DNA from: Oceanicaulis alexandrii DSM 11625
Lineage (GTDB): Bacteria > Pseudomonadota > Alphaproteobacteria > Caulobacterales > Maricaulaceae
Assembly (NCBI RefSeq): GCF_000420265.1
Contig: NZ_ATUP01000001.1
Location: forward strand, 186,001 to 250,000
DNA: 64,000 bases
Direction: 5' to 3'
A program made the translations under genes and the position numbers. How positions within the stretch are numbered: the stretch's first letter is position 1; each line of letters opens with the position of its first letter. Below the pieces are notes generated by a model, which was given only the letters and a program-made list of their open reading frames with translations, searched no databases and had not been told where the DNA came from. Below are positions 44,694 through 54,941 of the stretch, one piece after another.

Positions 44694-45053
44694 TTAATCC
44701 GCCAGCTGTGCAGGCACCAGAGTCACACTCTCCCCACAACCACAGGCATCGGTTTCATTGGGGTTCCGGAAAACAAATTTGGCGTGCAAAGGCGTGATTT
44801 CATAATCAATCTGCGCCCCCAGCATGAAGAGCAGGGATTTGGAATCCACCACAATCTCCACGCCCTGATCCTGAACCCGCTCGTCCAGCGGATCAGGCTC
44901 GCTGACATAGTCCATGACATATTCCATGCCGGCGCAGCCGCCATTTTTGACGCCCACGCGCAGATAGCCGGCGTCACGGTCCGCCATCAGCTTTTTGACG
45001 CGCTCAGCGGCGGCTTCCGTCAGGGTGACGGCTTTGAGTCTTTGTCGGGCCAT
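44694..45053 (-). CDS. sufA: HesB/IscA-type Fe-S carrier
   Basis: 119 residues. A-type carrier signature: Cys in KNGGCAGMEYVM and the C-terminal pair DACGCGESVTL, the three conserved cysteines that hold a [2Fe-2S]/[4Fe-4S] cluster. It is the last gene of the suf operon, 10 bases after sufT. SufA or ErpA-like assignment rests on operon position. Confidence 0.9.
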   Translation of the reverse strand: MARQRLKAVTLTEAAAERVKKLMADRDAGYLRVGVKNGGCAGMEYVMDYVSEPDPLDERVQDQGVEIVVDSKSLLFMLGAQIDYEITPLHAKFVFRNPNETDACGCGESVTLVPAQLAD

Positions 45054-45063
45054 GATCGGCTCC

Positions 45064-45519
45064 TTAAAACATGTTCAGCGTCAGCTTGGCTTCGTCAGAC
45101 ATGCGATCCGGCGTCCAGGGCGGATCAAACGTCAGGGTGACATCGGCCCGTTCCACGCCTTTGACCGTTTCACACGCATCGCGCACCCAGCCCGGCATTT
45201 CACCGGCGACCGGGCAGCCCGGCGCCGTCAGCGTCATCTCGACCTTCAGACTGTGATCAGGCTCCAGATCAACCTGATAGATCAACCCCAGTTCGTAAAT
45301 GTCGACCGGGATTTCCGGGTCAAACACCGTTTTCAACGCCTCGATCACGTCATGGGTGATGCGCTCGATCTCTTCTTGCGGAATCTCGGACTCCGCCGCA
45401 GCATCATGCGCCGGTTTCGCATCAGCCGAAGTCGGCGCATCCAGGGTCATGGACGGGGCGGCGCCCAGATCCATCATGTCGCGCTCAGAGCTTTTGTTGT
45501 CAGTATCCATGCTCGTCAT
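45064..45519 (-). CDS. sufT: SufT-like DUF59/MIP18 Fe-S maturation protein
   Basis: 151 residues. A disordered N-terminal 45 residues precede the MIP18/DUF59 fold (DPEIPVDIYELGLIYQVDLE) with the conserved Cys in LTAPGCPVAGEM. The C-terminal end is DPPWTPDRMSDEAKLTLNMF. SufT supports Fe-S delivery in SUF-dependent bacteria. It lies 5 bases after sufS. No SufE/SufU is present in the cluster. Confidence 0.9.
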   Translation of the reverse strand: MTSMDTDNKSSERDMMDLGAAPSMTLDAPTSADAKPAHDAAAESEIPQEEIERITHDVIEALKTVFDPEIPVDIYELGLIYQVDLEPDHSLKVEMTLTAPGCPVAGEMPGWVRDACETVKGVERADVTLTFDPPWTPDRMSDEAKLTLNMF

Positions 45520-45524
45520 ACTCT

Positions 45525-46766
45525 CTAGATGAGAAAGCTCTTGGCTTTTCGCAACGCCTCAAGCGCCGCATCCACATCAGCTTCGGTGTTGTAGGCGGCG
45601 AAGCTGGCGCGCAGCGTGCCCGGGACGCCAAAGCGTTGCATCAGCGGGTGGGCGCAATGATGGCCCGCACGCACCGCAACGCCATACTTGTCCATGAGTT
45701 GCGCCAGGTCATGCGGATGCGCGCCCTCAAGACCGAACGAGGTGATGGCGCCCTTGTCTTGAGTGCGGCCGTAAATGGTCGCGCCCTCAAACTCGGCGAG
45801 CCCCGCTTCGAACCGGTCCATCAGCTGACGCTCATGCTCCATCAGCGCGATCCGGTCGAGGCCGCACATCCAGTCCAGCGCCGCGCCCAGACCGATGACC
45901 TCAGCGATCACCGGCGTGCCGGCTTCAAACTTGTGCGGCACGTCGGCGTAGACCACGCCGTCTTCGCGCACTTCAGCGATCATTTCACCGCCGCCCTGAT
46001 AGGGGCGCAACCGGTCCAGCCAGTCGCCCGCCGCATAAAGCGCGCCGGCGCCGTTGGGGCCATAGAGCTTGTGGCCGGTCACCACGTAGAAGTCACACCC
46101 GAGCGCCTTGACGTCGACCGGCATGTGAACCGCGCCCTGAGAGCCGTCCACCAGCACGGCGGCTCCGACGGCATGGGCTTTGCTCACAATCGCCTCGATG
46201 GGCGAAATGGTGCCCATCACATTGGACATATGGGTGATGGCGACCAGCTTGGTGCGCTCGGTCACAAGCGCATCGAACGCGTCCATATCCAGCGCGCCGT
46301 CATCGGTCACCGGCGCCCATTTGAGCACCACGCCCTTGCGTTCACGCAAGAAATGCCAGGGGACGATGTTGGAATGGTGCTCCATCTGGCTGAGGATGAT
46401 CTCGTCACCCTCGCCCAGCGTCGCGCCAAAACTGTCCGCGACCAGATTAATCGCTTCAGTGGCGCCGCGCGTGAAGACGATCTGGTCGGCATGATCCGCG
46501 CCCAGAAAACGCGCCATCTTGCCCCGGCTCGCTTCAAAGGCTTCGGTCGCCTCATTGGCCAGCGTATGAAGGCCGCGATGGACGTTGGCGTAGGAATGAC
46601 GCCACACATCCGCAACGGCCTCGATCACCGCCTCGGGCTTCTGTGCGGACGCGGCGCTGTCGAGATAGACCAGCGGCTTGCCGTTCACCTCGCGGCTGAG
46701 GATCGGGAACTGAGCGCGCACATGCGCCACGTCCAGACCGCTCACAGGTTTGCGTTCAGCTGACAT
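45525..46766 (-). CDS. sufS: SufS-type cysteine desulfurase (group II)
   Basis: 413 residues. The PLP lysine lies in YVVTGHKLYGPNGAGALYA. The catalytic Cys is in the group II context VRAGHHCAHPLMQRF. It delivers persulfide sulfur to SufBCD. The start overlaps the sufD stop by one base. A 375-residue frame on the opposite strand (45636-46763) is a shadow of this gene. Confidence 0.95.
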   Translation of the reverse strand: MSAERKPVSGLDVAHVRAQFPILSREVNGKPLVYLDSAASAQKPEAVIEAVADVWRHSYANVHRGLHTLANEATEAFEASRGKMARFLGADHADQIVFTRGATEAINLVADSFGATLGEGDEIILSQMEHHSNIVPWHFLRERKGVVLKWAPVTDDGALDMDAFDALVTERTKLVAITHMSNVMGTISPIEAIVSKAHAVGAAVLVDGSQGAVHMPVDVKALGCDFYVVTGHKLYGPNGAGALYAAGDWLDRLRPYQGGGEMIAEVREDGVVYADVPHKFEAGTPVIAEVIGLGAALDWMCGLDRIALMEHERQLMDRFEAGLAEFEGATIYGRTQDKGAITSFGLEGAHPHDLAQLMDKYGVAVRAGHHCAHPLMQRFGVPGTLRASFAAYNTEADVDAALEALRKAKSFLI

Positions 46767-47863
46767 CAGAGCGCCTCCAGAGCCGCCATCAAGCGCGTCA
46801 TCAGGCGCTCGCGGTCATCGTCATCACGGATGCGTTCGATCGGTTCCGCCAGAAAGCTTTGCGTCAGAAGCGCGCGGGCTTTCACGTCCGGCAGGCCGCG
46901 CTGGCGCATGTAGAACAACGCGTCCTCGTCCAGGGCGCCAAAGGCGTTGCCATGGGCGCAGACCACGTCGTCAGCATAGATTTCAAGCTCGGGCTTGGCG
47001 TCGATCTCGGCCTTGGCGTCCAGCAAGAGCCCCCGATGCTGCATTTGGGCGTCAGTCTTCTGCGCCGCCTGCTCCACATGGATCTTGCCCTGGAACACGC
47101 CCTTGCCGCCCTTGGCGGCCGCGCCCTTGAACAGCTCTGAGGTCGCGCCGTTCGGGCCCACATGGCGCACGACTGACGTCTGATCGAGATGCATCCCCTC
47201 GCCCAGCACATAAGCGCCGTTCAGTTGCAGCTCTGCGCCCTCGCCAGCATGATTCACATGGGTTTCAAGACGCGCCAGCTTGGCGCCAAACCCCAACGTC
47301 GTCTGGTTCAACGTCGCGCCCGGCGCCAGATCGATCAGGCTGGTGACCACAAGCGCCCCGTCCGGCGAGGCGTCCTGCTCGATGATCCGCTCCAGCTCCG
47401 CGCCGGGCATCACCACGATCACAAGCGTCAGGTTCGCAAACCCGTCCGCCTCCACGGCGTAGCTTTCAATCAGCTCCGCCTTCACGCCTTCTGGCACAAG
47501 CACCAGAACCTGTTGGTGAGCGAAACCCTTGGTGGCTTCGACGCCCAGCTCCAGCCGTTCGCCGTCTTCCAGCGTGTAGACCTGAATGTCCTCGCCTAAC
47601 GCTGAAGCGAGGCGAGGCATAAGGAGGCCCGGCTCTTCGTCCTGCTCGGCCCAGGCGTCAGGCTCGCGCGAGATGGTGAAGGTCAGAACGCCCGGCTCGG
47701 CGGGCAGTTTGCCCACCACCGTGCGCAGATCGGTCCATTTCCACTCTTCCACGCGGCGATTGGGCAGGCCCTGTTCGGAGAGGAGAGCGCGCAAGGGCGC
47801 GTCCTCGGGCAGCTGACCAATCAGCGCCGTCTCCATATCAGTCAGTTTGACAGCCGCACCCAT
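46766..47863 (-). CDS. sufD: Fe-S scaffold subunit SufD
   Basis: 365 residues. The N-terminal helical part (FTISREPDAWAEQDEEPG) is followed by the SufBD beta-helix, with the C-terminal motif CAHGNAFGALDEDALFYMRQRGL containing the conserved ALD.. FY.RQRG(L/I) signature. It pairs with SufB and SufC in the SufBC2D scaffold. It overlaps sufC and sufS by one base each. Confidence 0.93.
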   Translation of the reverse strand: MGAAVKLTDMETALIGQLPEDAPLRALLSEQGLPNRRVEEWKWTDLRTVVGKLPAEPGVLTFTISREPDAWAEQDEEPGLLMPRLASALGEDIQVYTLEDGERLELGVEATKGFAHQQVLVLVPEGVKAELIESYAVEADGFANLTLVIVVMPGAELERIIEQDASPDGALVVTSLIDLAPGATLNQTTLGFGAKLARLETHVNHAGEGAELQLNGAYVLGEGMHLDQTSVVRHVGPNGATSELFKGAAAKGGKGVFQGKIHVEQAAQKTDAQMQHRGLLLDAKAEIDAKPELEIYADDVVCAHGNAFGALDEDALFYMRQRGLPDVKARALLTQSFLAEPIERIRDDDDRERLMTRLMAALEAL

Positions 47864-48627
47864 TACGCCGCCTCGCCTGCGTATTTGTCATAGCCTTCTT
47901 TTTCGAGCTTGTGCGCCAGCTCCGGGCCGCCGGTCTCCTGGATCCGGCCCGCCGCCATCACATGCACCACGTCCGGTTTGAGGTAATCGAGAAGACGCTG
48001 ATAGTGGGTGATCACCAGCATGCCGCGCTCTTCATTGCGCAGAGCGTTCACGCCGTCAGCGACGACTTTCAGCGCGTCGATGTCGAGGCCGGAATCCGTC
48101 TCGTCGAGGATCAGGAATTTCGGCTGCAGCATCAGCGCCTGGAAAATCTCCATGCGCTTCTTCTCGCCGCCCGAAAAGCCCACATTCACCGGGCGCTTGA
48201 GCATGTCATTATTGATGCTCAGCTGAGCGGCGGCTTCGCGCGCCAGCTTCATGAAAGCCGGCGCCGGCACTTCATCCTCGCCGCGCAGACGTTTTTGCGC
48301 GTTCAGCGCTTCCTTCACGAAAGTCAGCGTCGGCACGCCGGGAATTTCGACCGGATACTGGAAGGACAGGAACACGCCCGCTGCGGCGCGCTCTTCCGGG
48401 GCCATCTCTGCAAGGTCCTGACCGTCAAAGCTCATCGAGCCGCCGGTGATCTCATACCCGTCACGGCCCGACAGCACGTAGGACAGAGTGGACTTGCCGC
48501 AGCCATTGGGGCCCATGATGGCGTGCACCTCGCCCGCCGGGACTTTCAGGCTGACGCCCTTGAGAATTTCACGGCCGTCGCCGTCTTCCGCATCCACACG
48601 CGCTTTGAGATCGTCAATCACCAACAT
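47863..48627 (-). CDS. sufC: Fe-S assembly ATPase SufC
   Basis: 254-residue ABC-type ATPase. Walker A GPNGCGKSTLSYVLSG, the signature GFSGGEKKRMEIFQ, and Walker B FLILDETDSGLDID. It powers cluster assembly on SufBD. It is separated from sufB by two unknown genes rather than following it directly. Confidence 0.97.
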   Translation of the reverse strand: MLVIDDLKARVDAEDGDGREILKGVSLKVPAGEVHAIMGPNGCGKSTLSYVLSGRDGYEITGGSMSFDGQDLAEMAPEERAAAGVFLSFQYPVEIPGVPTLTFVKEALNAQKRLRGEDEVPAPAFMKLAREAAAQLSINNDMLKRPVNVGFSGGEKKRMEIFQALMLQPKFLILDETDSGLDIDALKVVADGVNALRNEERGMLVITHYQRLLDYLKPDVVHVMAAGRIQETGGPELAHKLEKEGYDKYAGEAA

Positions 48628-48728
48628 GGTCGTCTTCCTTGTCGTCGCGCCGGCGCATGAGAGGGAGGCCGGCTCGAACCCTTATTCGTTTCGGCGCTCG
48701 CCCTGGGCGCGCGCCATCTCGTCTCGTC

Positions 48729-49385
48729 CTACAGCTCCGCCTCACAGGCGGTCAGCAGGGTGTTTGCATCCAGCCCCGCCGCGTCAAACGCCGGGCCGGG
48801 GGTCAAAACGCAGGCGCGATCCGCCAGATCGCTGTCCAGCGCATAAGCCAGAACCAGCCCGTCATCAGAGAGCACATAGGCGTGGTAGCCATATCGAACT
48901 GCAGAGCTGCGCGAGGTGATGCCCAGAAGGCCCGTATCCTCATCGCGCTCAAGCCCCAGACCGCTAACCTCGCCGGCGGGCTCGAAGCGCCCGTCAATCA
49001 GCTGCCGGATGCGGTACACCGTGTTCACATTGCCGGTGAAGTCCGGGATGATCAGCTCAGGATCGCCGTCCTGATCAAGATCTTCCAGAGACGGGGCCGA
49101 CATGGCGTCGCCATGCTCTTCGTCAAAGCTCTGCAGCTCCGCGCCGTCTTCCAGCGCCAGCAGACGGAAGTCATAACCGCCGTCAGTGGCCGTATAGATC
49201 AGGCCCATTGTGTCGCTGACGGACTGAACACAGCCTTCGGCAAGGCCCTCGCCGCACATGGCGAGGCGGGGGCTGGTTTGTTCCACAGACGGCGCCGGAG
49301 CTTCGGCTTCAGGCGAGCTGCAGGCCGTGATGAAGGCGGTGAACGCCAGGGTCGCGCCAGAGCAAATCAACTTACGCTTATCCAT
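48729..49385 (-). CDS. Hypothetical lipoprotein embedded in the suf operon
   Basis: 218 residues, not recognised. A lipobox-like FITACSS (Cys about 22) follows the signal MDKRKLICSGATLAFTAFIT. The soluble domain has an FG-GAP/VCBS-like segment (LEDLDQDGDPELIIPDFTGN) and conserved-looking Cys residues (LAMCGEGLAEGCVQS). It overlaps the preceding membrane gene by 8 bases and lies 101 bases ahead of sufC. A link to Fe-S assembly is unknown and not obvious for an exported lipoprotein. Confidence 0.7.
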   Translation of the reverse strand: MDKRKLICSGATLAFTAFITACSSPEAEAPAPSVEQTSPRLAMCGEGLAEGCVQSVSDTMGLIYTATDGGYDFRLLALEDGAELQSFDEEHGDAMSAPSLEDLDQDGDPELIIPDFTGNVNTVYRIRQLIDGRFEPAGEVSGLGLERDEDTGLLGITSRSSAVRYGYHAYVLSDDGLVLAYALDSDLADRACVLTPGPAFDAAGLDANTLLTACEAEL

Positions 49386-49695
49386 GCTCGCGCCCTCTTT
49401 CGACGTCGCCAGCCCGGTATTGCGCCACGGTGCGGTTCGGGTCGCCCTTGCTGACTGTCGCCAGCATAAGCGTGCCTACGCCAAACGCTGTCAGCATGAT
49501 GAACGGGATAAGGCTCATCACCAGGTCAGCCCCGAGCCGCGCGCTTTCAAACAACAAAAGCACGCCCAGAGCCATCGCCCCCAGAAACACGCCGACCACG
49601 GCCCAGCCCTGCCAGACAATGGGGTAGAACCGTCCCTTGAAGGCTGGCTTGCCGATATCTTCAGCGCGGCGACGTGCGAACCAATACTGGGTCAT
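49378..49695 (-). CDS. Hypothetical membrane protein embedded in the suf operon
   Basis: 105 residues, not recognised. Two TM helices (WAVVGVFLGAMALGVLLLFE, LVMSLIPFIMLTAFGVGTLM) lie between a basic N-terminus (MTQYWFARRRAEDIGKPAFK) and an Arg-rich tail. It starts 3 bases after the sufB stop and overlaps the lipoprotein gene, so the pair is co-translated. Reads as a small inner-membrane protein. Confidence 0.75.
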   Translation of the reverse strand: MTQYWFARRRAEDIGKPAFKGRFYPIVWQGWAVVGVFLGAMALGVLLLFESARLGADLVMSLIPFIMLTAFGVGTLMLATVSKGDPNRTVAQYRAGDVERGREHG

Positions 49696-49698
49696 CGT

Positions 49699-51210
<1,512 letters not shown>

Positions 51211-51230
51211 AAGCCGCTTCCTTTTTACTC

Positions 51231-52370
51231 TCAGACCGCCGCGCGGGGGCGCAGGCGGGTGTATTCACTCAGCCAGGCGTTCGCGAACGCCTCGATATCG
51301 TCTTGGGTCGTCGTCCAGCCCAACGAAATGCGCAGCGCGCTCTCCGCGTCTGCAGATGACGCCCCCATGGCTTCCAGCACCTTGGATTTGCGCACCTTGC
51401 CCGACGAGCAGGCCGATCCGGCGCTGACGGCGAAACCGTTCAGATCAAGCGCGATCACCTGGATCTCGCTGGGCCAGCCCGGCGCGGACAGACACAGCGT
51501 GTTGTCGAGCCGGTTCTCGCGTTCACCCCAGATCGTCAGCTCGGGAGCGCCCGCCTGAAGCCGCACTTGCAAAGCATCCCGCAAGCCCTTGATCCGGATA
51601 AGCTCTTCGTCGGAGCCCGCTGCAGCCACAGCTGCGCCGAAGCCGGCGATCCCGGCCACGTTTTCAGTGCCCGCCCGTCGGCCTTTTTCCTGGCCGCCGC
51701 CAATCATTTGCGCCGCGACACCGGCTTCACAGGCTACCGCCAGAGCGCCGACGCCTTGAGGACCGCCGATCTTGTGCGAGGACAGCGCAGCGAAGTGCGC
51801 CATGGAGCCGGCAAAATCAAAGCCCGCCTTGCCCAGCATCTGGACCGCGTCGATGTGATAAAGATGGCCCGCCTCGCGGATCATCCGCCCCGCCTGCTCA
51901 TAAGGCTGGATCACGCCGGTTTCGTTATTGGCCGCCATCAGCGCGAACAGGATCGGCGTTTCACCTTCTTGCTCAGCGCGTTGCAGGCGATTTTCAAGCC
52001 AATGGATGTCCGCTGTTCCGTCAGCCGTCACCGGCCAGACTTCACACGGAACACCAAGCTTTTGCGCAGCGGCGCCGACCGCTTCATGCTCGATCGCGGA
52101 CACGATCACACGCGTCGCGCCGGCCGCGATACCGGCCTTGAGACCGAGATTGTTCGCTTCGGTGCCGCCCGAGGTGAAGACAAGGTCTTCCGCCCGCGCG
52201 CAGATTGCCTTGGCGATCACGCTGCGCGCCGCCTCGACGCGCGCACGCGCCGTCCGCCCCGGTCCATGAACCGAAGACGGATTGCCGGCCGCGCCAAGCG
52301 CGTCCAGCACGCTGTCGCGCGCTTCTGGCCGGATCGGCGCCGTGGCGTTATGATCGAGATAGACCGTCAC
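51231..52370 (-). CDS. Cysteine desulfurase, IscS/NifS-like (group I)
   Basis: 379 residues. The PLP lysine is in [15 protein letters not shown] and the catalytic loop Cys in [20 protein letters not shown], a group I pattern. The cluster therefore has two desulfurases, this one and SufS. It overlaps the iscR gene by 4 bases (stop/start) and precedes sufB. It may feed sulfur to other acceptors or replace IscS. Confidence 0.92.
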   Translation of the reverse strand: MTVYLDHNATAPIRPEARDSVLDALGAAGNPSSVHGPGRTARARVEAARSVIAKAICARAEDLVFTSGGTEANNLGLKAGIAAGATRVIVSAIEHEAVGAAAQKLGVPCEVWPVTADGTADIHWLENRLQRAEQEGETPILFALMAANNETGVIQPYEQAGRMIREAGHLYHIDAVQMLGKAGFDFAGSMAHFAALSSHKIGGPQGVGALAVACEAGVAAQMIGGGQEKGRRAGTENVAGIAGFGAAVAAAGSDEELIRIKGLRDALQVRLQAGAPELTIWGERENRLDNTLCLSAPGWPSEIQVIALDLNGFAVSAGSACSSGKVRKSKVLEAMGASSADAESALRISLGWTTTQDDIEAFANAWLSEYTRLRPRAAV

Positions 52371-52834
52371 TCCGCCGCCGCCTCCAGGGTCGCGTTAGCC
52401 GTGCGGCGCCCCATGGACAGGCCCATCACCCGGCGTTCCAGCACGTCTTCCAAGGTCACATCACTCAGGAAGAGATGGATATGCCGGCTCAGCTCATCCC
52501 ACAGGTCGTGAGTGACGCAGCGTCGTCCGCTTTCCAGGCAGCCGGCCGCCTTGCCCTGGCACCGGGTCACGTCCACCGGCTCTTCAACCGCCAGCATGAT
52601 GTCGGCGATACGGGTTTCATTGAGCGCTCGACCCAGCTTGTAGCCGCCGCCCGGGCCGCGCACGGATTTGACGACGCCGGCGCGGCGCAGCTTTGCGAAC
52701 AATTGTTCAAGATAGGAGAGCGAGATTTCCTGGCGCGAGGCGATGTCACCCAGCGGCACAGGACGCTCTAGGCTGGCCTGGGCGAGATCGACCATGGCCA
52801 TCACTGCATAACGCCCCTTGGTGCTCAGCTTCAT
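52367..52834 (-). CDS. iscR: Rrf2-family Fe-S regulator, IscR-like
   Basis: 155 residues from the ATG at 52834 (MKLSTKGRYAVMAMVDLAQA). The winged helix has ISLSYLEQLFAKLRRAGVVK and SVRGPGGGYKLGR. Predicted cluster ligands are C92, C99, C106 with H109 (CQGKAAGC, then LESGRRCVTHDLW). E. coli IscR has five-residue spacings; here both are six. It probably binds [2Fe-2S] and represses its own suf operon when clusters are plentiful. The start is supported by the family's conserved N-terminus; upstream codons to 52882 lack homology. Confidence 0.93.
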   Translation of the reverse strand: MKLSTKGRYAVMAMVDLAQASLERPVPLGDIASRQEISLSYLEQLFAKLRRAGVVKSVRGPGGGYKLGRALNETRIADIMLAVEEPVDVTRCQGKAAGCLESGRRCVTHDLWDELSRHIHLFLSDVTLEDVLERRVMGLSMGRRTANATLEAAAE

Positions 52835-52948
52835 GACATTATCCTTGGCTAACCCGTACAAATAAGCGCGGCGCGCTCGCATTGTGCGGCCCGGCCGTGT
52901 TATGAGGCCGATCCGATTGTCTAACAGCGCTCGCGTATCAGGGAGCTA

Positions 52949-52974
52949 GTATCCCCAGCGCGAGAGTCAAGTAT
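52949..52974 (-). promoter_or_regulatory. Possible IscR-type site in the suf operon promoter region
   Basis: The minus strand reads ATACTTGACT, then CTCG, then CGCTGGGGATAC. The left arm matches one half of the E. coli type I IscR site (ATA-YYGACT); the right arm matches poorly. It lies 115 bases upstream of iscR and 94 bases from the divergent alpha/beta hydrolase start. Confidence 0.3.
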
Positions 52975-53067
52975 TAGGACTTGGTTTTCGCATACCCCTT
53001 GCACCACCTGGAAATCAATTCCTGAGTGCAGAGCTAGGGAAATTGAAGCAGGACCCGTAAGCTTTCC

Positions 53068-53751
53068 ATGCCCGACGTTATCATTCCCGGCCCGGCCGGC
53101 CGCCTTGAAGGCAAATACAGCCCGTCCAAGACCCCTGGCGCTCCTGTCGCACTGATCCTGCACGCCCACCCGCGCGGCGGCGGTCATATGGACACGCCGG
53201 TCAGCACCATGATGTATGACGAGTTCAAGGAACGCGGCTTCTCTGTGCTGCGGTTCAATTTCCGCGGCGTCGGCCGCAGCCAGGGCACGTATGACCAGGG
53301 CCTGGGCGAACTGTCAGACGCCGCCACGGCGCTCGACTGGGCGCAGGCGCACAATCCCAACGCGTCGTATTGCTGGGTGGCCGGGCATTCCTTCGGCGCA
53401 TGGATCGCCATGCAGCTTCTGATGCGCCGTCCGGAAATCGCCGGCTTCATCTCGGTGTCTCCGCCCACCAACATGTATGATTTCAGCTTCCTGGCGCCCT
53501 GCCCGGCGTCCGGCCTGATCGCGCATGGGGAATCAGACGCCATCGTCCCGCATGACGAGATGGAGCGCGCCATGAGCAAGGTGCGCACCCAGAAGGGCAT
53601 CATCATCACCCATGACATCATCAAGGGCGCCGGCCATTTGTTCACCGACCATCTGGAACCGCTGGAAGCGTCTGTGAAGACCTATCTCGACAAGCGGCTG
53701 CCTGAAGTGGATATCGAACGCGCCGAGATGGCGAACACCGGCAAGCGCTAG
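53068..53751 (+). CDS. Alpha/beta hydrolase
   Basis: 227 residues, no signal peptide. Nucleophile elbow WVAGHSFGAWIAMQ (Ser), Asp in AHGESDAIVPHDEM and His in KGAGHLFTDHLE make a complete triad. It begins MPDVIIPGPAGRLEGKYSPS, typical of a small family of cytosolic alpha/beta hydrolases. Divergent from iscR. Substrate unknown. Confidence 0.88.
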   Translation: MPDVIIPGPAGRLEGKYSPSKTPGAPVALILHAHPRGGGHMDTPVSTMMYDEFKERGFSVLRFNFRGVGRSQGTYDQGLGELSDAATALDWAQAHNPNASYCWVAGHSFGAWIAMQLLMRRPEIAGFISVSPPTNMYDFSFLAPCPASGLIAHGESDAIVPHDEMERAMSKVRTQKGIIITHDIIKGAGHLFTDHLEPLEASVKTYLDKRLPEVDIERAEMANTGKR

Positions 53752-53779
53752 GCCGCCAGTCGACTCGCCTGCACATTTC

Positions 53780-53812
53780 AAAAGCCCCGGCCCGTCAGGC
53801 CGGGGCTTTTTG
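53780..53812 (+). terminator. Terminator after the alpha/beta hydrolase
   Basis: Perfect 13-bp stem AAAAGCCCCGGCC / GGCCGGGGCTTTT with a CGTCA loop and more T residues. The reverse orientation also works for anmK. Confidence 0.95.
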
Positions 53813-53834
53813 TTTGCGCTCAGAGGTCAAACGC

Positions 53835-54941
53835 TCAAGGGCGCGCGATCCGGCCCCCGGTGAGCGGCTGCGCAATCCCCGTGGTGCCCGGAAAGCTGAT
53901 CGGCAAGCCGCGCAGCGTTCGCGCCGCCAGCACCGCAAAGGCTTCCGCCTCGATCAGATCGCCGCGCCAGCCGATCGCTTCCGCGCTGCAGACCGACATC
54001 CCTGTGACTTCGCTGATACGGCGCAAAAGATCCGCATTCTTCCGACCACCACCGCAGACGATCAGCCGCTCGGGACGTTCAAGACAAGCCGCCAGCCCCT
54101 GGCCAATGGCTTCAGCGGTGAACTGGCTCAGCGTCGCCGCGCCGTCTTCCACCCTCAGATTGCGCGCCGCATCGAGGGAAAAATCCCAACGGTCGAGCGA
54201 TTTGGGGCCTTCCAGCGCGAAATGCGGGTGCGCCAGCAAGTCCTCGAGCCCCGCCTCATGCACGCGTCCTTCAGCCGCCAAAGCGCCATCCCGATCCATA
54301 GGCTGCCCCGTGCGTTCCTCCACCCAGGCGTCGATCAGTCCGTTGCCGGGCCCGGTGTCGAAGGCGTCCAGCGATCCGTCCGCGCGGATCAGGGTCAGAT
54401 TGGCGACGCCGCCAATGTTCAGAACGCCCAAAGGCCGTTCAAGACCCGACCCTTGCGCCAGCACGGCGTGATAAATCGGCGCCAGCGGCGCGCCCTGCCC
54501 GCCAGCGTCCATGTCAGCGGTGCGAAAGTCATACGCCACCGGCACGCCCAGACGCTGCGCCAGCGCGGCGCCGTCACCCAGCTGACAGGTCCGGCCGGAG
54601 CGGTCCCGCTGTGGCGGTATATGGATCACCGTCTGGCCATGAAAGCCGACCAGATCAATCTCGGCCAATGTCAGCCCGGCGCGTTCGGCCACAGCCTCCA
54701 CAGCGCGGGCATGGGTCTGGGTGAGCACGTCTTCGGCCTGCTTGAAAATCTCAGGCTCGGCGCCCTCAAAACGCCAGTCGAGCGCAGCATCGACCGCCGC
54801 TTTCAACACCGCGCGCTCTTGCGGCGAGAACGCGGTTTCCGCTCCCGGCCCGAACCGCGTGATGGTCTCGCCGTCCGTCTCAAGCAAAGCGGCGTCCACG
54901 CCATCCAGCGAAGTGCCGCTCATCAAACCGATGCAGATCAT
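53835..54941 (-). CDS. anmK: Anhydro-N-acetylmuramic acid kinase
   Basis: 368 residues. The ATP-binding N-terminus MSGTSLDGVDAALLE, the inner motif GFHGQTVIHIPPQ and the C-terminal CGGGRKNADLLRRISEV are family hallmarks. It phosphorylates and opens anhydroMurNAc for cell-wall recycling. Its start overlaps the upstream DUF3971 gene by 4 bases. A long shadow frame on the plus strand covers it. Confidence 0.95.
   Translation of the reverse strand: MICIGLMSGTSLDGVDAALLETDGETITRFGPGAETAFSPQERAVLKAAVDAALDWRFEGAEPEIFKQAEDVLTQTHARAVEAVAERAGLTLAEIDLVGFHGQTVIHIPPQRDRSGRTCQLGDGAALAQRLGVPVAYDFRTADMDAGGQGAPLAPIYHAVLAQGSGLERPLGVLNIGGVANLTLIRADGSLDAFDTGPGNGLIDAWVEERTGQPMDRDGALAAEGRVHEAGLEDLLAHPHFALEGPKSLDRWDFSLDAARNLRVEDGAATLSQFTAEAIGQGLAACLERPERLIVCGGGRKNADLLRRISEVTGMSVCSAEAIGWRGDLIEAEAFAVLAARTLRGLPISFPGTTGIAQPLTGGRIARP

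Noticed and set aside
45636-46763. 375-residue frame on the plus strand opposite sufS
   Set aside because: Shadow of the sufS codon bias; no family motifs, while sufS is unmistakable.
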